Positions 14,701 through 24,400 of a DNA stretch of 64,000 bases are shown here, piece after piece. Within the stretch, counting starts at the first letter, position 1, and every line of letters begins with the position of its first letter. The notes below the pieces were generated by a model. It did no database searches and was not told the DNA's origin. It saw only the letters and a program-made list of their open reading frames with translations. Source of the stretch: Cymodocea nodosa. Taxonomy: Eukaryota > Streptophyta > Magnoliopsida > Alismatales > Cymodoceaceae. The stretch covers positions 16,884,001-16,948,000 of the forward strand of contig CM072343.1 of NCBI GenBank assembly GCA_036874045.1. The letters run 5' to 3'. The position numbers and the translations under genes are program-made.

Positions 14701-17700
14701 GCAGAATTAGTAGTAACGTGAGTAATTTAAGTCTATCAGGAGTTATATTTCAAATGGTAGTAGATTAACTATTGGATGATATAATTTGAAGCAGTAAAAT
14801 AGATACACAAATGTGGTCTATTCTTAAAAATTAAAGGTTGGTAGACAGATGTGATCTATCCTTAGATTTCTTTGTAAAATTGATTTTTTCTTTAATATAT
14901 ACTTCCACCTTTTTTTTTGACTTGTAATTTTTTTTCTCCTTTCATTTTTTACTTTTTTCCTCTTTTCTCCCTCTCCTTTTTCTCTCTCGCTTCTATTTTT
15001 CCCTCCTTCCTTCTTTCTCTCCCCTTTCTCTTTTTTTTTTACTTTTTACGTTGCATGTGCTTCCTCTCTGTGTCTCTTCTCAATCTTTCTTTTCCCCTTA
15101 AAAATCAGCAGGAATTGAGAAGATTGGAGGGGTTGTCATTTGCAAGGGAGGTAGGGATGGAGAAGCTATTGTTGGCAAAGTTGGAGCATGGTTGGAGGTG
15201 AGCATTGAAATCCAGCACCACCTGAACATCCAGAACCAAGAGGAAAAGAGTAGAGATGGGTGTTGACTACAATTTCTTGCAAGTCAACAAAAATGCAAAG
15301 GACGAAGGCCCTAAGAAGGTTCACCATAAAGTATCATCTTGATAAGAATCCCAACAACAGGAAGGAGGTGAAGGCCAAGTTCAAGTAGATCTCTAAAGCT
15401 TACAATGTTCTCAATGATTTGCAAAAGAGGGTGGTGTATGATTAATACAAATAGGAAGGCCTTAAAGGGTGGGTTCCTTCACCTAGGGGTCTTGTTGGCA
15501 AAACCTATTACTCCACTAGAGAAGGGCCTAATGTGTTCAAGTTTAATCCTAGGAGCGCAATGGTTGATGGTGTTTATGACACATCCTCTTGGTTTTGATG
15601 ACATACAAAACTTGATAGTTTCTACAGGCATCAAATAGTGAAGATGGAATGACGTGAAGACTAAGAGGAGGAAAGCTTGAAGATAGAATGACGTGAAGAT
15701 TGAAGAGGAAGAAAGCTGAAGGATTAGAATATATAGTGTTGATCTTTGTAAAATGCTCTTGCTCTTTGGAAAGTGTCCTTTAGGTGCACCTTAGTTGGAG
15801 TATGGACTAGAAATTCCCTTAGAACCTTTTAGGTCTTTTGAACCCTATATGTTAGCCATGGATGATCACATTCTTAGATTTCCCTATGGAACCTAAATGG
15901 ATCAATGATTTGGAGATCAGAAGTTCGTTTTTAAGACACCCCATAAAAACAGGAAAAATCAGACTTTCAATATGGATTACCATTCTAAAGTAACTCAGTT
16001 TTTAATTGGTTCTGTAAACAGATTGACGATCCTGGAATTGGACATTCATTTTTGTGTAGACAGAAAATCAGATCATCTCCTCGGAACACCATTTGAAAAA
16101 TGACTTTGAAAGAAGATGAGTTTTTAGTTCCTAGAATGAATCAATGATTCACTGTTCGGATATCTATTTCAGTACATATTTGACATAGGAAATTTTGGAT
16201 TAGCAATCAGATCAATGGTCCATGATCTGCCTAACCAAAAGAACCATTGGTTATGGTAAAACAGATTAACAATCTCTAAAATGTTAATCCATTTTGATTG
16301 AGAAACTAGCTGTTAAAGCTAGACTTGTTCAACTTTGTCTATAACTATTCTAGCCTCTACCACTTGGAAACTCTCTTGCACACACTGAACTTCCTTCTAC
16401 GACCTTAAGAAACATCTTCCAAGCTTTGCTGAGCTCTTGCACGTTTAGATCATGTCTCCTCTAAGCATTGCAAGATAAAATCTTTTTGAGAGCAGAGCAA
16501 ACAGCTTTTGGGTTATAAGCTTTACACGTTTTCATTTGTGTACAAGCATTTTGTTGTAATACGTGTTGTGTTTCCTTATTTGAGATTGGTGAGAAGACTC
16601 TTCTGGAACTAAGGAGTATGTGATTTGTTGTGTTTGGTCTTCAAAACACAAGTTACTTTGTGATTAAGAAGTAAAGTTGGTTTGGTATGTTTGGTCTTGG
16701 AAATGCATGGTTTGCATTCCATTGGGACTAAGAAACAAGGTGCAAAAGTTGAGTACTGAGCTTGGGAAAAGCACTGGTTCTATGCAATTGGGTATTGACC
16801 CTAATAACACTGATTTAGTGAAAAAGGTAGAAGCTTGTAAAGTGGACATATCTGATTGGAGAATTATTATAAAAATTTCTGTAGATTATTGTGATTAATT
16901 CATTACTTCTTGTGTTTATCTATTAATATTCACATTAAGTCCACTTTTATTTGTATATTGGTTGAACATTGTAAGCATGCGACTCAATCATAACATCCTT
17001 TGTTCAACATATTGCTTGGAACTTGTAAATTAATTTCTGCTTCTATATAGTGGTAAGATTGCATATAATTTTCACATATAATTAAATCAATGTGTAACTC
17101 ACTAGTCACCCCTCTTCTAATGAATCATATCAATCTTAACAGATGGTAGCGATAGGGATGGTGGTGCAACAAATGGTAATGTTGGGAGTAGAGGTCGAAG
17201 AAAGCAATAACGACAATCACCACCTCCAACATTTGAGCTACAACTTCCTCCATCTCGACCAACAACAGTGGTGGATGATCGTATCCCTTGTAACAACTAA
17301 TGGACCATAGGGGTACAAGGAGATGAGCGATCTAATTGCTTGCTTCGTAGTAGAGTAGGTAGCAATGGAGGCTAGAGGTGGTGGTGGTGCCTCTGCAAAC
17401 AGACTAGGTAGAGGAGAATGTGTTGATGACCTGGAGGTAGATGTCGGAGGGGTGCCAACAGTTAGGAAGCTTGACATCGACCATGGATGTTGGACTACCA
17501 GTGGTTGAGAGGAGGGTAATGGTTAGGATTTCCCTCCTTACATAAATGTCTCACTCTTGAACTCTTGAAATCTAAGCATGGTATCATGTGAGAACCCAAG
17601 AAAGAGGAGGAAGTGGATTGATTTCATTATTAAACATAAGATTTCTATGTATAAAGGCTACATAGAGAAGACAAATACAATTTAAGCAATGTGGGACTAA

Positions 17701-18929
17701 ACCCACATATACCACGTATCCCTAATACTTTAATATACTCTAACAATCATGTAGTATGATGTCATCTGGTTGAATCGGTTTTAACTAGATCAAATACAAA
17801 AAAGGTTCCATGTCTGATCCTATTATGAGAACATTGTTCCAAAGTGATTATGAGAAAATAGCATATTTAATAAAGGAAAAGTCTTGAAAATTATAAATTT
17901 TTAAATACCATACACGAAATTGTTCCTTTTTAAATTTCCGTGATGGAGCCTAACAAAAAAATTCTCATCCAAAAAAGTCAAGGATGCTGTTATATTTTGT
18001 TTATTGAGCAAAATATTGTCAAAGTTAATCACTCTTCACTGTTGCTATGTAATTCTTCTCCAAATGTCAAACATAATATTCAGAAGTTTTGTTAGCCTTT
18101 TAGTATTGGATAACTTTCTAATCTCGTTTCACTTATATTCTCTGAATTTTTGACTTACCTTTGTCTTATTACTTATACAATTATATTCTCTGAATTAATG
18201 AAACCTCCAGTACCATAATTTTTTGTGTGCACTAGAAGTTTCAAATCTCAACTATTCATTTAAATACATTTATAAAAGATTTACAATTGTAAATGAAACA
18301 ATTATAATTGTCATAAGATAGGTACACTTTTACAAGTGTTTCATGGGTGTAATATAATTTTCCTAGTTTTAGTGGTTTCCTTCCTATATTTCTTTGAGTA
18401 GATCTTGTTGCTTTTAACCAATTTTGTTTGTATTCCAAATGCATGCAAATTTATCATTTATCAATTTGATTTGTTATGATTTTTCAGTTAACTAAGACAA
18501 TGATTCTTGTTGTTACGCTGCAGCTTCTTCCCCGAGAACGCAAGAAGCAGGAATACTTGGATGCGGTTAAGGATCGCTACAAGCACCTCCCTGAGGTGAA
18601 TCGCATTATCAGGTGCAAATTTCCCCTTCTTTTGATCTGAGCATGGTATATTTTGTTGGTTAAATGCCACATGCACAATTTTGCTAGGTGGAGGCCTACC
18701 TCATATTTGATTTACATGCTCAATTTCTGACCAAGTTCTTTGGGTCCTTGATTTGGATGCTTCGTTCAGGCATAGGCACTTACCTAAACCAGTGTACAAG
18801 GCAACTCTGCTTAGAAGAACGATGATGGAAGCTGAAAGAAGAAAGAATGAAAGAATAAAAGCACACAGTGCCCCAGAAAGCATCACATCAAAAACATTGC
18901 GAAAAAGAAGAATAATAAAAGAAGTATGA
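5774..18929 (+). CDS. DCAF13: DDB1- and CUL4-associated factor 13 (SOF1-type WD40 protein)
   Basis: Known role of the family: a nucleolar WD40 protein of the SSU processome (yeast Sof1) needed for 18S rRNA maturation, and in plants and animals a DDB1-CUL4 substrate receptor. Seventeen coding exons splice to 451 residues, the usual family length: 5774-5839, 6252-6341, 6454-6565, 7070-7097, 7286-7384, 8542-8611, 8702-8736, 8857-8931, 9010-9105, 12097-12160, 12270-12323, 13375-13460, 13543-13603, 13675-13739, 13818-13923, 18524-18612, 18770-18929. All introns are GT-AG and phases agree throughout. Residues 1-65 are the N-terminal extension; WD40 blades follow (SGSMDGDIRLWD, SCGTDST-LRIWN, ATSANDRSIILYDLR, TGSYDRTVRIF, SGSDDMNVRLW). 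From about residue 355 the Sof1 C-terminal domain is seen (EQLGVLLPRERKKQEY, RYKHLPEVNRIIRHRHLPK) with a basic tail KRRIIKEV. Exon 4 has only 28 nt. The 3-kb intron 9 and 4.6-kb intron 15 hold transposons. The gene looks intact. Confidence 0.96.
9400..11285. other. Left part of DCAF13 intron 9: repeat-rich, no gene
   Basis: Apart from the purine-rich tract listed separately, this holds AT-rich DNA with a few recurring phrases (for example repeated TTGAAATGTAACCT between about 10610 and 10740). No splice-consistent additional exon of DCAF13 is needed here because exons 9 and 10 join in frame. Confidence 0.5.
10080..10315 (+). repeat. Strand-asymmetric polypurine tract
   Basis: About 230 bases are almost purely A and G on the plus strand (GGAGGGAGGGGG, then runs such as AAAGAGAAAAAAGAAAAG). 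The stretch GAAGCACATG followed by AAAAGTAAAAAAAAA near 10120-10160 has an inverted relative at about 15030-15062 in intron 15 of the same gene. Confidence 0.7.
11294..12033. mobile_element. Non-autonomous hAT-type element with 8-bp target-site duplication
   Basis: The 740-bp segment starts TACGGGTGTATACA and ends TGTGTGCACTCCTA; read on the opposite strand the right end begins TAGGAGTGCACACA, giving imperfect terminal inverted repeats. It is flanked by TTGCAAAC (11286-11293) and TTGCAAGC (12034-12041), an 8-bp duplication with one mismatch, as expected for hAT insertions. No transposase reading frame is seen. It sits in DCAF13 intron 9 just before the acceptor of exon 10. Confidence 0.72.
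12600..13070. repeat. Unclassified repeat with GCCTAGGCA-like ends
   Basis: In DCAF13 intron 11 the stretch near 12640-12675 (TAGGCGGTGTCTAGGCAC) and the stretch near 12990-13060 (CCCAGCTAGGCATCTGCC) resemble the ends of a MITE around an AT-rich core. The ends do not align well enough to define termini and no duplication was found. Confidence 0.25.
14397..14554 (-). repeat. Left LTR of the TRIM-like element
   Basis: This is the repeat with TG and CA ends that matches 17587-17745 by eye over its whole length, though clearly diverged. In element orientation it would be the 3' LTR. Confidence 0.5.
14917..15062 (-). repeat. Polypyrimidine tract, inverted relative of the 10.1-kb polypurine tract
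   Basis: This is almost pure C and T on the plus strand. Its reverse complement ends with GGAAGCACATGCAACG followed by AAAAGTAAAAAAAAA, close to the tract in intron 9, so the two are inverted copies of one repeat family within the same transcription unit. Confidence 0.55.
15256..15570 (+). pseudogene. Processed pseudogene of a type II (DNAJB-like) J-domain co-chaperone
   Basis: The copy starts MGVDYNFLQVNKNAKDEGPK, matching the N-terminus of plant DNAJB-type Hsp40s (MGVDYYKVLQV-NAKDDDLKK). After one frame change it continues HLDKNPNN, KAYNVLNDLQKRVVYD and EGLKG, then a linker and EGPNVFKFNPRSA, the family motif GPTTFRFNPRSA. The functional HPD tripeptide is HLD here and several in-frame stops are present, so it is not functional. 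No introns separate helices I-IV from the G/F-linker, suggesting a cDNA-derived copy. It is cut after FNPRSA by the solo LTR at 15571; the sequence resumes at 17142 with glycine-rich coding-like DNA. It lies in DCAF13 intron 15 and inside the TRIM-like repeats. Confidence 0.8.
15571..17141 (+). mobile_element. Solo LTR, Ty1/Copia (SIRE-like), with perfect 5-bp duplication
   Basis: The 1571-bp segment begins TGTTTATGACAC and ends CAATCTTAACA, with canonical TG and CA termini. It is flanked by GATGG at 15566-15570 and again at 17142-17146. The end phrase TCACCCCTCTTCTAATG is typical of SIRE-type LTR ends. No gag or pol is present, so it is a recombined solo LTR. It split the J-domain pseudogene, so it is younger than that copy. 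Confidence 0.75.
15639..15716. repeat. Two-copy tandem repeat of 39 bp
   Basis: The unit TGAAGATGGAATGACGTGAA followed by GACTAAGAGGAGGAAAGCT is repeated once with a few differences (second copy from 15678). It lies inside the solo LTR. Confidence 0.7.
17587..17745 (-). repeat. Right LTR of the TRIM-like element
   Basis: This matches 14397-14554. On the minus strand it would be the 5' LTR, running from TGTTAGAGTATATTAAAG to GGTTCTCACA, directly followed by the putative primer-binding site. Confidence 0.5.
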
Positions 18930-20609
18930 GATATTGTAAGAATTTTGTCGTAAGTACACATCTAGGAATTTTGCTGCAAGACTTTATTTCAATTTAACTT
19001 AGGATCTATATCCAGCTCTCTGTCTCCCCTCCATTGTGTAATCATTTTGTGATAACGTTTTCAACTACCCTCATGTAAATTTATTTCTAGAATGTAAATT
19101 TTTTGCATTTATTATGCTTTTTTGAAATCATTTACTTTGACTGCTAGAAAATAAACACATTAATTTATTGTAATGTATGAATTATGACTTGAAGAACAAA
19201 TTTTCCAGTAATTGTAAATTTTGATCATTTAGTTTGCGTAGTAATTATTCTAATTTGTAACTTGTAAGTTTCTTACTGTATAGAAAATTTTTAATACTTT
19301 TTTTCGTGAATATTTATTATAAATTGCCTTCATTCTAAACTAATATTTAACAAATTAGAGAAAATCACTGTCCTTGACAATAAAGGAAGTATACTAAGAT
19401 AAATCTTTGAATTATTTTTTTACCAATATATTTGAGCTCTTTGTTTCCTCATTGGCAAAGCAGACTACTGCTCATTACATGTCTGTCTCTTGTCAACACC
19501 GCAAGAAGATTAGTGTCAGATTAGGTAAATTCAAGTCATCTTTGGGCATTTCCTGTAGAATTGGAAGGAAAATTCTAAGTTTTGCCTTAAAAGATGGTCT
19601 TCATTTTATCTTCCTAAAGGCAAAGAAGGTTTGATGAATGTTAGAGATCCGTATGTTAATATTAATCTTTGCTTTATATTAAGACATGTCAATCATTAAA
19701 TATCATTCGTAGTTGTAAACACTTCAGTTCAGGTTGGCTCATCACTTCCAACTAAACTTGGGAAGGTAAAATTGCTATTTTCATGCTGAAGATAACAAAA
19801 CATGATCAATATTATCCTTGTAAACAATTATGGAAGCTGAAGAATCTTAAATCAGGAAACCGTTTAAAATAGTTCAGTTGATTACAAGCAATGGACGTGG
19901 ATACCCCACAACGAAGGTGTCTTTGGGCAAATACTTCTATTCAAACTAATTAAGAACAACGCTATTCATAATTTCTATCAGAATTCAAATCTTTGTGAAT
20001 ACAAATAACCAGTTGCCCTTGTCTCCAATGATGCATGGATGCTTTAATTGTTTTAAGCCTACTTGGTCTAAAAACATCTAAATTTTAATTCTATAAATCC
20101 AAAAAAAACCCATCCATCTAAGCTCATGTTTTAACACGTGGATCCTATAATATTTTTGTTGTTAAAAAGTATGCATATGCTACTTTGAAGCGTTCCTAAC
20201 GATGCACCCTCAGGAATCACACTATGCACGAAAAAACTCCAGCAGCAAGAAAATGTTGATTAAAACGAAAGATTACTATCGTAATCGCTTTTTTAATGAA
20301 ATATCCACGTGTTCGAATCTGTGTGTTGGATTCAAATTCATAATTATCTGATTGATATGATGATTATCAAACTTTTATTGATCAACTACAATTATTTCGT
20401 TAGTCACTGTAACAATATTCATACACGAACAAATGTATCTACGTGAGAAAAGTAATTTCTTCTCACTTAAGATTCAAAAGACAATGAAAAAATAATAAAA
20501 TATAAATAAATAACATAAAAATATTTTTAAATATCTTAAATTTATGAAAAAATTAAAAATATTTTTATTCTTCGTAAGAATATATTATAAAAATTTATTA
20601 TTATTATAA

Positions 20610-20640
<31 letters not shown>

Positions 20641-21443
20641 TTAACATACGAATTTAATAAATTATATTTTTTTTTCTCTTTTTCATTTTTCGTCACTTTC
20701 AGATTTTTTAATTAAAAAAAATGATTCTAATTCTTCTTATCAAATTTTTTTTAAAAAAATAATAATAAATCACAAACACACTACATTCATTTTTTCGTTA
20801 CGTTTTCTCTCGTATATAAACTCTCCCGTCACATCTTAAATATCGTTGATTAGAAATCAACAAGCACATGTCAAAACAATAGTAACAATACTCATAATTA
20901 ATTCTAATAAACTTAAAAATTATTATCATTACGATAAAAAGTACGATAAATGTTACCGATTGACGTGAACATTTTCCACGAGAATTAATTATTACGCCAA
21001 ACACTAACGTAATAAATGGGTTCGGTAGATTGACAGTTGTAAATTTATTAGAGTTTTTTAATGTCTAAGTCAAAATTGTTATAACTATTAATTATCAATT
21101 TATATATTTTTTAAAATAAAATTTTTTCTCGTAGATTCGGATCTTAGTTTTTCTTTCTATAAGTCTCAAACTTAGGATCATACGATGAAATTTTTTTACA
21201 ATATCTTAATATACAATCTCACGTAATTATTAATTTATATCATAAATTATGAATTAATTTTTTTTTTAGATTTTTTTTTGTAAATGTCAAGGAATATATG
21301 GGCCCATCGGAATCAAAGTTCTTCCTTTTCTGCCATCGCTTCTGAGGAACAGAGAATAGAAAGCCACTCCTTTTACCTTCCTGCTTCCATAGAGAGGAGA
21401 GGAAAACAGAGAGGTCGAGGGTTTCGTTTGCAAGGCAGGGAAG
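18930..21443. other. Intergenic region between DCAF13 and SCE1
   Basis: The first few hundred bases after the DCAF13 stop are probably its 3' untranslated region. The rest is AT-rich and holds a TTA microsatellite. The last 150 bases before 21444 become GC- and purine-richer (GGAGAGGAAAACAGAGAGG), consistent with the SCE1 leader. No other gene is seen. Confidence 0.5.
20593..20641. repeat. TTA microsatellite
   Basis: About 13-16 TTA/TTAT units form a nearly pure run in the intergenic region. Confidence 0.85.
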
Positions 21444-24400
21444 ATGTCTGGAGGAATCGCCCGTGGACGCCTTGCGGAGGAGCGGAAGGCCTGGAGGAAG
21501 AACCACCCCCATGTATGCACGCCACAAACCCTAAAGTTGGATGTTTTCCTCTCTTTTCTGTTTTTACCTATTCTGTTTCTGTTTTTGTTTCAATTTTCTA
21601 TCCAGGGGTTTGTTGCGAAGCCTGAGACTCTGCTGGACGGGGCTGTGAATCTGATGGTGTGGCACTGCACCATCCCTGGCAAGCAGGGGGTAAGTCCGGC
21701 AATCCCCTTGTTGTTGTGTTGGCGACTGGCGGAAAGGGAGCGGTGATGGGTCCCCCTTTTGTTGCTGGCGTTACTATTTTTGGCCGTTCTGGGTTGCCCG
21801 TTATTTGCCTTTTGTGCTGTCAATGGGGTAATTTTGCTGCGTCATGGGTAAATGTTCGATTGTTTGGTTTTCTTGCACTTTCAGCCCTTTTTGGTTCCCA
21901 TTACTTGCTTGTTAGTGGTGAAGAAGTTACTGGCATCTTCTTCTATTTTTCCTTTTGGTTCCTTAACCTCACTTCCTTCCTCTTTTTATTCTTCTCTTCT
22001 ATTTCTATAAAATTCTTTATCTCTTCTTGGTGCTTAGTTTTTTGGCTCCTTTCTCTTTTATTTTCCTTTTGTTATCACGTTCTTCTCTTTTTCAATTTTT
22101 TGTGTAGATACATGAGTTTATTTCTTCTTATTCTCAGATACATTAAAATTATCCTTTTTTTAATTTTTCTCTCTTCCCATTTTTTGTCCACCCAACTATA
22201 TTTTATGTCTCATAATGCTAGGCTATAAAGCATGACCATATGCATAAGGTTAGTATTTCTATAATATGCATGCTTAGATGAATGAGTAGTATTACCATAA
22301 GAAATTGTTAAAAAATGGTTTTATTAGGAATAAAGTAGGAGTTGCACCAATTGAAGATATGAAAAAATTGACTTAGGTGGTTTGGTCATATCCTTAGGAG
22401 ACTAAGGAATGCACTAATTAGGGGAAAAAATTTAATTAGTGTAAAATAAATTAAAAATAGAGGTAGGCCTAAAACTACTTAATTTGGAATTGTAAGAAAA
22501 TATTTAAATTTATGTAATTTAACCAAAGATTTGACAATAGATAGAAATATTTGAAAGAAAAGGATTCATGTGATTGAGTCCACATAGTGGGATCATAGCT
22601 TGGATTGTTGTTCACATTTTTATCCTCTCACATGTAAAATAAACTATATATGCTATTTAAATCCACTTTTTTGTCAGAAAATTTTAAAATTTTAATATTG
22701 TACGGTATGATTAGAAGACATTCAATGTTGACATCACTATTATACTTTTTTATGCATTATAGTTTTTGTAGCATTTGATTACATTGTTGTCTAATTGAAT
22801 GAATAGATCATTATTGTCATGTTACACATGCTTTTCTTTTTTATGATTTATTGCCTTACTTTAATCAGACATTGTCTAGTGCCAGACCTTTTTAAGTGAT
22901 GTCACCTTCAGATCATCTTTTGTCATGATTATTTTGATAAAGATACATTTTGAACGTTTGTTTTGTCATAGTGACTAGAAATGAAAATGCATCATCTATA
23001 TTGTTTGAACATAAGTTATCTGCACAAATGGTGTTAGTTTTTTGCATATATGTTGTACTATACATATTTGAAAACAATTGCAGACTTGTTGGAGGTTGTC
23101 ATTTTAATAATCTTTGAAGTTGAGGCTGGAGATGCTAAAGAGATTGGAAGCAATAGTTAGAAAGAATCTTTTTATTTCTTTTTGTTGAGTTTTGATTTTG
23201 CAATAGTTTATTAGCATGTATACATGGAACCTGTTTTGTTTCATTGGAATTCTTGTCTTCCTTATAGATTTAATTTTTCTGATTTTCCTTTCCCTGGCTG
23301 TGTACCTTGTTAACTTTGTTTTTTTATATAATCTTCTTGTTAACGCTTAAAAGAAAGAAAGTTTCAATCATAACAGAGAAAAAATGAGACTGACAAATTA
23401 GAATTTTGAATTATAAAGCTTCAAAAAGTTTTACATTTTTAGGGATATAAAAGCATTCTCAATATTTAATAGTTTGTTCATTGGCCTAGTTGTCAATATC
23501 TAACTTTTTTTTTATTTTTAGGAAGGAGGTAAAAGCATTCTTACTATTTGATGGTCTGTCCACAGTGGTCTAGTTGTGGATTGGGATGGATAAACTGGTT
23601 GTTTGAGTCAGAGTAGCCATAACTGACTTGATCCAAATATTACCTGATGATAGAATTCATTTCATTAATTGGCATAACACTAACAGTTAACTGGTCCTGC
23701 TTTCGTTTGTTTGGTTAAGCAGTGAAACATTTATATTCCTATGGTGAAACCAATTGAACAATAATTGGTAATTACATAAATTCTTTAACTAATTTGTCTT
23801 ATATCTTTGTCCATCCACTTTATAGAAAATTGCACATAGACTATGATGCTTCCATTAAATCAATGAATAAGATAAAATAGATAAAAATGGTTAAAGGATA
23901 AACAGGTTTATACCTTTTAGTCGGGTTGGTTAATAGGGTTAGCTCAGGTAGCAGAAATATGAACAAAATTATTTGTTCAACGGAACCAACATATTAATTT
24001 GATCTATTGACCGACACAACTTGTAATCAGGTTGACTATTGCATGATTTGATTGGGATTGGGTAATGACAATTCTATGCCTTGTGAATGCAAATTTTTGA
24101 TCCACAGAAGGAATTTTCAAAAAAAATTCAGTTTTAATTATTTTCCTATTTTAAGTTTTTCTATTATTTGTTGCATTTTTTTTGTGGTAGATCCATATAG
24201 TATCGTGTGAGGAAGCTGTGATGATATGTTCAAGGTAGTTCCAGGATTTTTCCAAAATAATAATATTAGAAAAATAGAAATGCAGAGTTGTAAACATGAA
24301 TATTGTTGCAAGAGGAATATGTACAATCACTGTGATGTATTCAGAAAAGCAAGAATAATTAAGCTGTTGATGATTCAAAATCATTTTTAGAAAGGCTAGA

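Larger units (their letters stand above)
14397..17745 (-). mobile_element. Short-LTR (TRIM-like, Copia-type) element enclosing a DnaJ pseudogene and a nested solo LTR
   Basis: Two similar direct repeats of about 158 bp bound this unit: 14397-14554 and 17587-17745. Both start TGTGAGAA and end in ACA, and share GATTGATTTCATTA and ACAATTTAAGTAATGTGG-like blocks. Read on the minus strand, the right repeat is followed by TGATACCATGCTT, which resembles the initiator-tRNA-Met primer site TGGTATCAGAGC. That places the 5' LTR on the right. Subtracting the nested 1571-bp solo LTR leaves an original element of about 1.8 kb with no gag or pol seen, in the TRIM/LARD size range. Its interior holds an intronless J-domain gene copy in the opposite orientation. 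No flanking duplication was found, so two independent solo repeats remain possible. Confidence 0.5.

Noticed and set aside
21659-22228. Long open stretch of 189 codons starting in SCE1 exon 2 and running into intron 2.
   Set aside because: It is in another frame than SCE1, is T-rich intronic sequence giving a Phe/Leu-rich chance peptide, and has no recognisable domain.
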